This document shows, piece by piece, positions 53,197 through 60,755 of a DNA stretch of 64,000 bases. The notes under the pieces are model-generated. The model did no database searches and was not told where the DNA came from. It was given only the letters and a program-made list of their open reading frames with translations. The stretch lies in assembly GCA_963755055.1 (NCBI GenBank), contig CAVWIS010000024.1, positions 50,169 through 114,168 of the forward strand, given 5' to 3'. Within the stretch, counting starts at the first letter, position 1. Every line of letters begins with the position of its first letter. Both the position numbers and the translations under genes were made by a program. The stretch comes from AP-16 sp963755055 (GTDB lineage Bacteria > Pseudomonadota > Alphaproteobacteria > Rhizobiales > Xanthobacteraceae).

Positions 53197-53940
53197 ATGA
53201 CGTACCTTGCAAAAGATCTCGACTTTTCCGGCCTGCGCATCCTGGTCACCGGGGCGGCCAACGGCTTTGGCGCGGCGATTGCTGACACCTTCGCTCAGCA
53301 GAACGGCAGCCTGGTCCTGGCCGACATCGAGGAATTGCCCCTGCGGGCGGTCGCGCAGCGGCTCGGCGCCGAGCACCACGTCTTCGACCAGGCGGATCCT
53401 GCCTCCGTCGAACGGTTGGCAGAAGCCGACGGCGTAGTGGACATCCTCGTCAACAATGCCGGCATCCTGATCGCCAAGCCGCTGCTCGAGACGTCGATTG
53501 CGGAGGTCCAGCGGCTCATCGCCACCGATCTGGTCGGCGTCGTGCAGCTGATGCAGCTCGTCGGCCGCGGGATGGTGGAGCGTCGGCGGGGCGTCATCGT
53601 CTGCATAGGCTCGCAGACCGCCTTCACGGGCGGCGAGAACCGCACGGTCTACGCTGCCGCCAAGGCCGCTGTCTCGCAGCTCACCCGCGGCGCGGCGGTC
53701 GAGTGGGGGCCATACGGGGTGCGCGTCGTTTGCCTCGCGCCCGGACGATCGCTGACCCGCATGACGCTTGAGACGGCGCGGCCCGGCTACGCCGGGGACC
53801 GCGGCCTCGCGCGCGTACCGCTGGGGCGCTGGGGGACGGTGGAGGAGATCGCCAAGCTGGTGGCTTTTCTCGCCTCCGACGCCGCGGCCTATGTCACCGG
53901 CGAGACGCTGATCGCCGATGGCGGCTACGTGATCGGCTGA
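53197..53940 (+). CDS. short-chain dehydrogenase/reductase
   Basis: This is a 247-residue classical SDR. The cofactor motif is TGAANGFG (about residues 22-29), NNAG is at about 87-90, and the catalytic Ser and YAAAK follow in IGSQTAFTGG and RTVYAAAKAAV. LADIEELPL after the first strand, with Asp, favours NAD(H). The C-terminal TGETLIADGGYVIG is typical. It oxidises or reduces a hydroxy/keto group of a pathway intermediate. Its first codons resemble the stub at 52346. Confidence 0.9.
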   Translation: MTYLAKDLDFSGLRILVTGAANGFGAAIADTFAQQNGSLVLADIEELPLRAVAQRLGAEHHVFDQADPASVERLAEADGVVDILVNNAGILIAKPLLETSIAEVQRLIATDLVGVVQLMQLVGRGMVERRRGVIVCIGSQTAFTGGENRTVYAAAKAAVSQLTRGAAVEWGPYGVRVVCLAPGRSLTRMTLETARPGYAGDRGLARVPLGRWGTVEEIAKLVAFLASDAAAYVTGETLIADGGYVIG

Positions 53941-54064
53941 TCGCTCCGCGAGCAACAAACTCGCTGCCGTCCCGCGCGACTGACCGACGGTCCCCTCTCA
54001 ACTCTCCGCGAATTTGCTCTTGGACGACGGCGTACTGTCCATATACCTGCCGGCGCGCAGGACG

Positions 54065-54082
54065 CTGTTCCCTGGGGAACAG
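54065..54082. promoter_or_regulatory. 18-bp palindrome, copy 1
   Basis: CTGTTCCCTGGGGAACAG, palindromic except at the centre. It lies 214 bp before the RTX gene and 87 bp before copy 2. Possible operator or repeat arm. Confidence 0.45.
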
Positions 54083-54168
54083 GACACGGTATCGGCCACG
54101 TCTCCGCGGCGCGCGAATCCGATTTGCGCGACAGCTGCTCGCGTGACCTTGATCAGAGTTATTTGAAC

Positions 54169-54186
54169 CTGTTCCCCGGGGAACAG
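54169..54186. promoter_or_regulatory. 18-bp palindrome, copy 2
   Basis: CTGTTCCCCGGGGAACAG is a perfect palindrome, centred 104 bp from copy 1 and about 118 bp before the RTX gene start. A regulator binding both sites would be on the same helix face. Confidence 0.5.
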
Positions 54187-54295
54187 CACGGGCGGTCACT
54201 CCCTGCCTAAAGGTGTACCCGTCGCGCGGTCCTGATCGCAGAGACGACAGGGGCGGGCGGCGCGAACCGACACACCAGACCAAGGAGACAGAGCC

Positions 54296-55471
54296 ATGTT
54301 GAACAACGGCCTCGTGCGCAACGGCACGACCGGCGACGACGTCATCGACCTGCGCTTCCAGGCGCCGTGGGATGTCCGCGACAACGCCAACGGTCTTGCC
54401 GGCAACGACACGATCTACGGCAACGTCGCCGACAACAATCTCAACGGCGGCACCGGCGACGACGAGATCTACGGCAGCTGGGGACGCGACACGATCCACG
54501 GCGGCGCCAACAACGACTATCTCGACGGCCAGGAGGACGACGACACGATCTTCGGCGACGACGGCAACGACAGCGTGCTCGGCGGCGGCGGCAACGATTT
54601 GCTCGACGGCGGCGCCGGCGGCGACTTTTTGATGGGCGACACCGGCAACGATGTTCTCAATGGCGGCGACGGCAACGACACGCTGTTCGGCGACCAGGCG
54701 GATCCCAACATCGGCAGCGGCGTCGACGTGCTCAACGGCGGCAACGGCAACGATACCCTGCAAGGCGGTGGCGGTGCCGACGTGCTGAGCGGCGACGAAG
54801 GGCAGGACATCGTCAACGGCGGCTCCGGCAACGACATCCTGTTCGACGACGGGATCGGCGCCAACGACACCGACGTGCTGCACGGCGGCGACGGCAACGA
54901 CCGGATCATCGCGTTCTCAGGGACCGGGCAGGCGCTGACCGGGACCGACCAGTATTTCGGCGATGCCGGCAACGACACCTTCGTGATCGACGTGCGCCAT
55001 CTGCGCGACACCGGCGTGCAGATCCACGGCGGCAGCGGGGCCGACACGCTGGAGATCGACGTCACCAACGGGCTGAACCTGCCGGGGCCCGGCTTTTCTC
55101 TCGGCGGGCTCGGCGCCCACGTCGACGGCATCGAGCACATCGACATCACTGATGCCGGCGCCCAGGACACGCTGAACATGACGTTCCGCGACGTGATGAA
55201 CGTCGGCAGCGGCCACGTGGTGACCATCGACGGCAATCGCGGCGACACCGTCAATCTCGAGAGCGTCGTGGCGAACGACGCGCTCTCCGGCGGCCACTGG
55301 GTGCAGGGCATCACCGAAGCGACCGCCGACCCGACCGAGGCGCATACCTTCTTCAACTACGAGGTCGGCAAGACGGTGGTCGCGACGGTGGCGATCGACA
55401 CCGACATCGACGTCACCTTCCACGAGCTGGTCCCGATCGAGCTGAGCGTGTTCAGCGCGCATCTCGGCTGA
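54296..55471 (+). CDS. RTX-type calcium-binding repeat protein
   Basis: This is a 391-residue protein with CAAGGAGACAGAGCC before the ATG. From about residue 25 to 210 it is built of nonapeptide RTX repeats such as GGDGNDTLFGD, GGGGNDLLDGG and GGSGNDILFDD, which bind calcium between turns of a parallel beta roll. The C-terminal 170 residues have no repeats (VTNGLNLPGPGFSLGGLG, FRDVMNVGSGHVVTIDG, NRGDTVNLESVV) and resemble the domain often seen after RTX blocks in hemolysin-type secreted proteins. There is no N-terminal signal peptide; such proteins leave by type I secretion via a C-terminal signal. No type I exporter is nearby. Role: surface or secreted protein. Confidence 0.88.
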   Translation: MLNNGLVRNGTTGDDVIDLRFQAPWDVRDNANGLAGNDTIYGNVADNNLNGGTGDDEIYGSWGRDTIHGGANNDYLDGQEDDDTIFGDDGNDSVLGGGGNDLLDGGAGGDFLMGDTGNDVLNGGDGNDTLFGDQADPNIGSGVDVLNGGNGNDTLQGGGGADVLSGDEGQDIVNGGSGNDILFDDGIGANDTDVLHGGDGNDRIIAFSGTGQALTGTDQYFGDAGNDTFVIDVRHLRDTGVQIHGGSGADTLEIDVTNGLNLPGPGFSLGGLGAHVDGIEHIDITDAGAQDTLNMTFRDVMNVGSGHVVTIDGNRGDTVNLESVVANDALSGGHWVQGITEATADPTEAHTFFNYEVGKTVVATVAIDTDIDVTFHELVPIELSVFSAHLG

Positions 55472-55533
55472 ACGACCTCGTGCCGGGGCAGGGCAATCGC
55501 ATATGAGCTCGCCGCGCACTCGGCGCCTCTTCC

Positions 55534-55602
55534 CCTCTCCCCGCTTCTTGCGGGGAGAGGGTCGGGGTGAGGGGCACGCAAGGGTTCGGCGCTTGGAGAG
55601 GC
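55534..55602. repeat. CTCTCCCC-type palindromic repeat after the RTX gene
   Basis: CCTCTCCCCGC, loop TTCTT, GCGGGGAGAGG (55534-55560), then GGTGAGGGG and TTCGGCGCTTGGAGAGGC, the complement of a module at 44001. It lies 62 bp after the RTX stop and could act as a terminator. Confidence 0.65.
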
Positions 55603-55604
55603 CG

Positions 55605-55898
55605 CTCACTTTCCTCAATCAGCGCCTGCAGGTTGACCTGCACCTGGTTGTCGGCGCCGGGGGTGCCAAGCACGCCCCATAGCGCGCCGTCGCGCGATTC
55701 CGGCGTGCTGATGAACAACCGCATGGCCTACTGGCACGCCGGCGGTCACGGCGGAGTTGATGCTCTGCGAGCCGGGCACCGCGTTTCCGGCGCCGTCGGC
55801 GGCAATCTCCTCGAGCGCGCGGGCGAGCTCCGGCTGCACCACCAGTCCGGCGAGGTCGTGGCCGAGAAAGACCCTTCGATCACGATCGGCTTATTCAT
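55605..55898 (-). pseudogene. gamma-glutamyltransferase remnant
   Basis: In three frames and one inverted piece the minus strand gives the middle and end of a gamma-glutamyltransferase. DLAGLVVQPELARALEEIAA (about residue 190 of the family) comes first, then QSINSAVTAG. The highly conserved LNNRM box as VLMNNRMAYWH follows, readable only on the plus strand, and then GALWGVLGTPGADNQVQVNL and QALIEE. Most of the gene is deleted. Its first ATG (55898) overlaps the nrtS stop. It ends at the CTCTCCCC repeat. Confidence 0.6.
55700..55742. repeat. 9-bp inverted repeats around an inverted 25-bp segment
   Basis: CCGGCGTGC (55700-55708) and GCACGCCGG (55734-55742) bracket a segment encoding the conserved NNRM box of gamma-glutamyltransferase in the orientation opposite to the flanking gene fragments. 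Flipping it restores TAGVLMNNRMAYWHAG in line. Confidence 0.6.
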
Positions 55899-56131
55899 CG
55901 CGTCCGACCTTCGGTCACGTCGGGTGAATCCGGCAGCCCTGGCCGTGGCCGCGACAAACGGTACGAGATCGCGCCGTAGGTGGCGACGGCATAAGGCACA
56001 AAATAGGTCAGCACCAGCTTCGTCCAATTGACCGGGGCAGAGGCGCCAAGCAAAGCGTCACCTTGATTGATGAGGTTGAGGATCGTGCCGACCACGAGCG
56101 CCACGTAGAACGAGCGCCGGGGGATTTCCAT
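55895..56131 (-). CDS. nrtS: NrtS-like nitrate/nitrite transporter
   Basis: This is a 78-residue protein with two hydrophobic helices. IPRRSFYVALVVGTILNLIN, then QGDALLG and LTYFVPYAVATYGAISYRL are the NrtS signature (small nitrate/nitrite transporters from cyanobacteria and proteobacteria). The start at ATG 56131 fits family length; an upstream TTG-initiated frame adds eight residues. No ribosome binding site stands out. No nitrate assimilation genes are near, so its role here is uncertain. Confidence 0.75.
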   Translation of the reverse strand: MEIPRRSFYVALVVGTILNLINQGDALLGASAPVNWTKLVLTYFVPYAVATYGAISYRLSRPRPGLPDSPDVTEGRTR

Positions 56132-56264
56132 CCGAGACGGCGTAGCGGATTGCAAGTGTGAGCGTCGGCATTGGCAATGTTCGCCTCCTTACAGCCGTTT
56201 CGGTCGTACTGAATCGCACCTGATGCCCGCTTCAGCCGGAAACGGCCGTAGACTTTTGCTTTGC

Positions 56265-56309
56265 GCATGTTCTTGTCGGCGAACCGGTATGCACTTCGCC
56301 GGAACATGC
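56265..56309. repeat. palindromic repeat GCATGTT...AACATGC
   Basis: Nested stems GCATGTT/AACATGC and CGGCGAA/TTCGCCG with a CCGGTATGCAC loop. This is the dispersed palindrome found many times in Bradyrhizobium and relatives, here between nrtS and ccdA. Confidence 0.65.
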
Positions 56310-56359
56310 TCTGGGCGCGTCGAGTCGCCGGTTCAACCCGTGACCCCATTACGCGCGAT

Positions 56360-57082
56360 CTAAAAACGAGTGGTTAGCTCGGTCAACCACTGCGGCGACG
56401 CCTCGACGAGAATCGCCTCGATTGACCTGTCGAGACCGAACAAGACAAGCGCACCAAAGACCGCGAAGAGGAAGCCGAGCGCGGTCTTCATGCCATGGCC
56501 CGCTGCCAGCAGCCGATGACGCCAGCGCAGCACGGCCTCACGGGAGACGACCCCGAGCGCCAGCAGCGGCAGCGCTGCGCCGATCCCAAAGGCGAACATG
56601 GTGAACCCGACCTCCGGGAGATTGCGGCCCTGCGCCGCCAGCAGCGAGGCGGCGCCGAGCGTCGGCCCGACGCAGGGGCTCCACACAGCGGCCAGGAGAG
56701 CCCCGATCCAGAATTGACCCGAAAGTCCACTGCCGCAATTCTGCCCGAAGCGTTGGTCGGTCCAGGCGGCGATCGGACCGCCGGCGACGGCCAGCCGGGC
56801 TTGCAGCGGAGGCAGCATCAGAACGGCGCCGATTGCGATGATCATCACGGCGGCGACATAGCGCAACGCATCCCCGCTCAGGCCGATCGCATGGCCGACA
56901 GTCGCAAGAAACAGTCCGATGATCACAAAGGATACCGACAGGCCGGCGGCCAGCGCGACCGGTCCCAGCCGATGGCGCGATGCCGCTGCGCCCAGAACGA
57001 TCGGGAGGATCGGCAAGACGCAAGGCGACAGCACCGACAGCACGCCGGCGACGGATGCAAGAGCGAGGCTGCCGATCGCCAT
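56360..57082 (-). CDS. ccdA: CcdA/DsbD-type thiol transporter
   Basis: This 240-residue membrane protein has six helices. Two half-motifs VLSPCVLP and WSPCVGP carry the conserved cysteines that pass electrons from the cytoplasm across the membrane, as in CcdA and the DsbD core. It lies 10 bp downstream of the exported thioredoxin-like gene and is the last of the leftward cluster that includes bufferin genes. It should keep that thioredoxin-like protein, or a bufferin cysteine, reduced in the periplasm. Confidence 0.88.
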   Translation of the reverse strand: MAIGSLALASVAGVLSVLSPCVLPILPIVLGAAASRHRLGPVALAAGLSVSFVIIGLFLATVGHAIGLSGDALRYVAAVMIIAIGAVLMLPPLQARLAVAGGPIAAWTDQRFGQNCGSGLSGQFWIGALLAAVWSPCVGPTLGAASLLAAQGRNLPEVGFTMFAFGIGAALPLLALGVVSREAVLRWRHRLLAAGHGMKTALGFLFAVFGALVLFGLDRSIEAILVEASPQWLTELTTRF

Positions 57083-57092
57083 GCGTCGGCCG

Positions 57093-57485
57093 TCAGAATG
57101 CCTTGTTCAGCAACGCGGCGATCGAGGCGCGGTCGGTGTCCCCGACCGAGCGGCCTTCCTCCGCGTTGCCCTTGAACACGATCAGCGTCGATTGCATGCG
57201 CGCCCCGAAACGCTGCACCAGGTCCTTCTGGCTGTCGAAGTCGATCACGAAATACGCAAGCGTCTTCAATTTCTGGTCGTCCGTCAGTTGGTTCAAGATC
57301 GGTGTCTGCGCCTTGCAGGTTGGGCACCACGAGGCGTGAATGGCGACCAGGATCGGCCGTCCGGCTTTCTGGGCATCGGCGAAGGCCTGGGCATTGAAGC
57401 GTTGCGGGTTCGCGGCGAATGCCGGCGAGAACGCAGGGGCGCCCGCCATAACGGCGGCGATCAGGATGGTACGGCGCGACAGCAT
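57093..57485 (-). CDS. exported thioredoxin-like protein
   Basis: This is a 130-residue protein with a signal peptide (SRRTILIAAVMAGAPAFSPA, cleavage near FAA) and a thioredoxin fold with redox motif WCPTC at mature residue about 40, then QTPILNQLTDD and YFVIDFDSQKD. The start is the ATG giving MLSRRTIL; the frame is open further upstream but is not protein-like. It pairs with the adjacent ccdA. Periplasmic thiol chemistry tied to copper handling is a reasonable inference from the bufferin neighbours. Confidence 0.85.
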   Translation of the reverse strand: MLSRRTILIAAVMAGAPAFSPAFAANPQRFNAQAFADAQKAGRPILVAIHASWCPTCKAQTPILNQLTDDQKLKTLAYFVIDFDSQKDLVQRFGARMQSTLIVFKGNAEEGRSVGDTDRASIAALLNKAF

Positions 57486-57594
57486 GCTGACACCTCTTGG
57501 GTTGATAGGACGGTTATCTACATGGGCGGACCGGCGGCCACCGGTCACAATCAAGGCCTCGCCCTCACAAGTTCGTTAGCCGGAGTCCCTTGCG

Positions 57595-58092
57595 TTACCG
57601 GCCGGGTAGCCCCGGCTCGGCGCCGAGCATCTTGCCGAAACGGCGCCACAGCCAATGGTCGATCGACACCGCACCGGCACCACGGGTCAGCAGCACCAAC
57701 AGCATTGCCGCCCATTGGATGTGCGTCGGCCAGGCCTGCGGGTAGACGAAAATCTCGATGACCGCGGTCATGCCGAGCAGGACCAGCGCGACCGAGCGCG
57801 TGAACAGCCCGAGCACCAGCAGCACCGGCGCGGTCAGCTCGATCGTCAACGCCACGGGCGCCGCAAGCTCTGGCGGCAGCAGCGGCACCTTGTAGTCATC
57901 GGTGAACAGCGCGATCGTCGTTTCCCAATTGGCGAGCTTCGTCATAGCCGAATTCCAGAAAACCGTGGCGACGGCGAAGCGCAGCGGCAGTGCCAGCACC
58001 GCATAGGGGACCTGGTTCAGCCAGCGCAGCGTCCGTCCCATGGTCGCGCAGGCGGATCCGTGCGGTGATGTCGAGGTTGCCATGTCGGTCAT
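57595..58092 (-). CDS. DoxX-family membrane protein
   Basis: This 165-residue protein has four membrane helices and the DoxX-like pattern ALPLRFAVATVFWNSAMTKL, then FTDDYKVPLLPPELAAPVAL and LVLGLFTRSVALVLLG. GAGGAGGATCGC precedes the ATG. DoxX proteins are regular companions of bufferin operons. The gene begins 10 bp after the true bufC stop. The reading frame is open across bufC, but that long frame is a consequence of the bufC frameshift. Confidence 0.85.
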   Translation of the reverse strand: MTDMATSTSPHGSACATMGRTLRWLNQVPYAVLALPLRFAVATVFWNSAMTKLANWETTIALFTDDYKVPLLPPELAAPVALTIELTAPVLLVLGLFTRSVALVLLGMTAVIEIFVYPQAWPTHIQWAAMLLVLLTRGAGAVSIDHWLWRRFGKMLGAEPGLPGR

Positions 58093-58102
58093 GCGATCCT
58101 CC

Positions 58103-58893
58103 TCACGCAGCAGCCTCGTGCGATTGTTCGGTCGCCGGTGCGCGCAATGTGAAGGCGACGAAGCGGCCGGCGGAGAGATGCTCGGCCAATGCGGCCGGCG
58201 CGTCGATGTCGCGAGCCGCTTCGACCGCCGAGTCCGGAGGTCACCGGCGCAGAGCGCCCAAAGGAAACGCCATGCGGGCTCCAGCAAGCGGTCGACCGCG
58301 ATGCCGTCTTCGCCCCGCTCGACCAGCACCAACACGGGCCCGCTAGCGGGATTGAGCGCGGCGAGCGCCTCGTCGTTGCGGCCAAGCACCGCCCGCCAGA
58401 TATCGTCGCAAGGGTGGTGCGTTCGCAGGAGGCTGATCGAAGCACGCGCGCGGAATGAGATGCGGCCCTGATCTTCCGCTCCGATCGCCGCGAGCTGGGC
58501 AAGCTCGATCGGCGTCTCGTCGGCCGCATGCAGCGCGCTATTGACCGCCCATTCGAGCCGCGCCACGTCGGCGAGATAGGGCAGCGCTGCGGCTGGCGCA
58601 AAGCCCTGCAGGAAGTTCGGAAACGCGTCCCCATATTGGTCGAGACAGGCGGTGCGCGGCAGTTGCGTCCGGATGAAGATGTCCGCCGCACCGTCGAAAA
58701 ATTCCGCGCCGACCAGGCGCTCCACCGCCGGAAAGGCAAGCCGCAACGCCCGCGTCAGGCCGGAAAAGATGGTGTTACGATACACGTCGAGCCGATCGGC
58801 CGACACGCCGTCCGCCAGGGATTCGATCACGGCTGGCTCTTGCGCGATGAGGCTGGCCCGCATGGCGCGTTGCCATTCACGCAGCTCTTGCAT
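58103..58893 (-). pseudogene. bufC: bufferin partner protein BufC/HvfC (DUF2063) gene with a frameshift near 58232
   Basis: This encodes a DUF2063 protein: LREWQRAMRASLIAQEPAVI, RLDVYRNTIFSGLTRALRLA, FPAVERLVGAEFFDGAADIF and AFPNFLQGF are typical. The frame changes near 58232; the restored C-terminus reads DSAVEAARDIDAPAALAEHL and ends ATEQSHEAAA. The corrected protein has about 263 residues, the normal size. DUF2063 proteins bind the precursor peptide and work with the DUF692 enzyme. The 5' end overlaps bufB by 17 bp. Confidence 0.78.
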
Positions 58894-59759
58894 GCGCGGC
58901 CTCGCTTGCGGCAATGGCAATGAGCTGGTCGGCCTGACGCGCTTCCTCGACCAGCGTGTCAAGTGGCGGAATGTTGTTGTCCCACTCGATGAGGGTGGGG
59001 ACTGGCCCGAACCGCGCGAGCGCCTGGCGGTAAAGCGCCCAGACCTCGGCCACGACGTGCGAGCCGTGATCGTCGATGCGCAGCTTCTTGCCGTCGGCGA
59101 GTTGCCGCACCGCATGCCCGGCGAGATGAATCTCGCCGATCGCGTCAGGCGGCAGCCCGGCGAGATAGGCTGACGCGTCCCAGCCGTGGTTCTGGCAGCT
59201 CACGTAGATATTGTTGACATCGCACAGGATCCCGCAGCCGGTGCGCAGCGCGACGGCGCTCATGAACTCCCATTCCGGGATGATCGAGTGGCGCAGCGTC
59301 ACATAAGTCGATGGGTTCTCGATCAGGATGGAACGCCTGAGATAGCATTGCATCTGATCGACGTGACGGCACACGGTATCGAGCGCCTCCTCGGTCATCG
59401 GCAGCGGCAACAGGTCGGCGAGATACGCGCCGTCGACCACGTTCCAGGCGATGTGCTCCGATGTCAGCGCGGGCTCGATGCGCTCGGCGATCCGCCCGAC
59501 GCGCTCAAGATGAGCTACGTCAAGACCTTCGGCGCTGCCGAGCGACAATCCGACGCCGTGCAGCGAGATCGGCACGTCGCGCCGGATGGCGTGGAGATAG
59601 CGCAGCGGCGTACCCGCCGCCCATGTAGTTCTCGGTATGGACTTCCATCCACGCGACATCGGGGTCGGTATCGAGCACCGCCTGGTGATGCTGGTAGCGC
59701 AGCCCGATCCCGGCTCGCGCCGGAATCGGGCTGGCGGTTCTGGTCGTTGCCAGCGGCAT
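58877..59759 (-). pseudogene. bufB: DUF692 iron-dependent oxidase BufB/HvfB gene with a frameshift near 59614
   Basis: This DUF692 (MNIO, TIM-barrel) protein has a start AGIGLRYQHHQAVLDTDPDV in one frame, then, after a one-base change in a G-run near 59614, RYLHAIRRDVPISLHGVGLS to the end in another. Metal-ligand residues are visible: LHGVGLSLGS, SEHIAWN, IENPSTYV, LCDVNNIYVS, GEIHLAGHA and LIEWDNNIP. The corrected length of about 293 residues is normal. MNIO enzymes oxidise cysteines of a precursor into copper-binding heterocycles. Its precursor gene bufA1 lies 15 bp upstream. Confidence 0.8.
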
Positions 59760-59774
59760 GGCGTTGTTCCGCTC

Positions 59775-60086
59775 TTACGATGTCGTGAGCTTGCCGCCTT
59801 GGATCTTGGCGCAGTCGCCGGCCGGCAGAAGCACGAACGACTTCGGATCGCGCGCTTGCGTCGCCTGCCCGGCGCAGGAATGCACGCCCTCGGCGCAGTC
59901 GTTCTTCGATACGGCGTTGATGCCGTAGCACTTCTCCAGCTTGTCCTTCTGCATGCGCGCCATGTTGTCCTTCACCATCTGCGGCGGGTTGACCATGCCC
60001 TGGGCCAGGACAGGCGGTGCCTGCATGGCAAGGGCGAGGCCGATGGCGGCGGTCAAGGTCGAAGCGGCGATAACACGGCGATTCAT
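59775..60086 (-). CDS. bufA1: bufferin-type precursor peptide (DUF2282, BufA1-like)
   Basis: This 103-residue protein has a good ribosome binding site (AGGAGAGGATCACCG), a signal peptide (RRVIAASTLTAAIGLALAMQ, cleavage near VLAQG) and four cysteines in the DUF2282 pattern: EKCYGINAVSKNDCAEG, then HSCAGQATQA and AGDCAKIQGG. BufA1 proteins of Caulobacter are modified at cysteines by the MNIO BufB, exported and sequester copper in the periplasm. Gene order bufA1, bufB, bufC, doxX matches known bufferin operons. The precursor itself is intact. Confidence 0.88.
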   Translation of the reverse strand: MNRRVIAASTLTAAIGLALAMQAPPVLAQGMVNPPQMVKDNMARMQKDKLEKCYGINAVSKNDCAEGVHSCAGQATQARDPKSFVLLPAGDCAKIQGGKLTTS

Positions 60087-60134
60087 CGGTGATCCTCTCC
60101 TGTGGACGTGATTAGTGGAACCAACAGCGGGAGG

Positions 60135-60160
60135 TTCGATGGTGTCGGCGAGAAGGTTAG
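60135..60160 (-). promoter_or_regulatory. SigF-like ECF promoter motif upstream of bufA1
   Basis: On the minus strand CTAACC (60160-60155) is followed after exactly 16 bases by CGAA (60138-60135). This matches the GTAACC-N16-CGAA consensus recalled for Caulobacter SigF promoters, which drive bufferin operons there. Transcription would start near 60128, about 40 bases before the bufA1 ATG. Confidence 0.6.
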
Positions 60161-60255
60161 CGGCACCGCGAAAAATTCTTTTCTACCGGATGAGCCCCAC
60201 GGGGTGTACTTAAGGAGCCCCAGACACATGACGCGCGCATTGCGAGGCCGTTTCC

Positions 60256-60755
60256 ATGTCGGGTCGCGGGCAAAATCGCCCCATACCGCTCACGCTGGTG
60301 GGCGGATCGGAAGCCGGTGATCCCCGCCGGGCGGATGGCGCGCGCGACTGGTCGCAGCTCATGCTGCGCGCGCAGGACGGCGACCGCCAGGCCTACCGCA
60401 CGCTGCTTGAAGACCTGACGCCCTATCTCCGTTCGGTCGCGGCGCGGTGCTTCAAGCAGGCGAGCGATATCGAGGACGCGGTGCAGGACGTGCTGCTGAC
60501 GCTGCATATGGTGCGCCATGCCTACGATCCAAGCCGTCCGTTCGGCCCGTGGCTCCTGGCAATCGCCAACCGCCGCATCATCGACCGGCTGCGGCGCGAG
60601 ACGCGGCAGAAAGCGCGCGAGATCGAACTTTCGCCGCAGCATGAAACCTTTGACGAGCACGCAACGAACCTCGATGAGACGATTTCCGACGAGGGGTCTC
60701 TCGGCGAGGCGATTGAGCGGCTGCCGCCGGATCAGCGCCAGGCGATCAAGCAGCG
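60256..60755 (+). CDS. ECF sigma factor, truncated at its C-terminus
   Basis: The N-terminal 164 residues match an ECF sigma factor: YRTLLEDLTPYLRSVAARCF and DIEDAVQDVLLTLHMVRHAY (region 2), FGPWLLAIANRRIIDRLRR and an EAIERLPPDQRQAI start of region 4. The helix-turn-helix that should follow is missing: after RQAI near 60747 the frame reads low-complexity Arg-rich residues until a stop at 60837. The gene is divergent from bufA1 and is the expected regulator of the bufferin promoter. The loss coincides with the start of the nrdJ-like DNA. Confidence 0.75.

Noticed and set aside
53998..54189. 63-codon minus-strand frame upstream of the RTX gene
   Set aside because: It spans both 18-bp palindromes and has no ribosome binding site, so I treat the region as regulatory or repeat DNA, though similar frames recur in related genomes.
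54517..55356. Minus-strand frame opposite the RTX gene with Ser/Pro repeats
   Set aside because: The periodic composition simply mirrors the RTX nonapeptide repeats.
57595..59115. A single 506-codon frame covering DoxX and most of the DUF2063 gene
   Set aside because: The fusion exists only because the DUF2063 gene is frameshifted near 58232; correcting it gives a stop 10 bp before the DoxX start, which has its own strong ribosome binding site.
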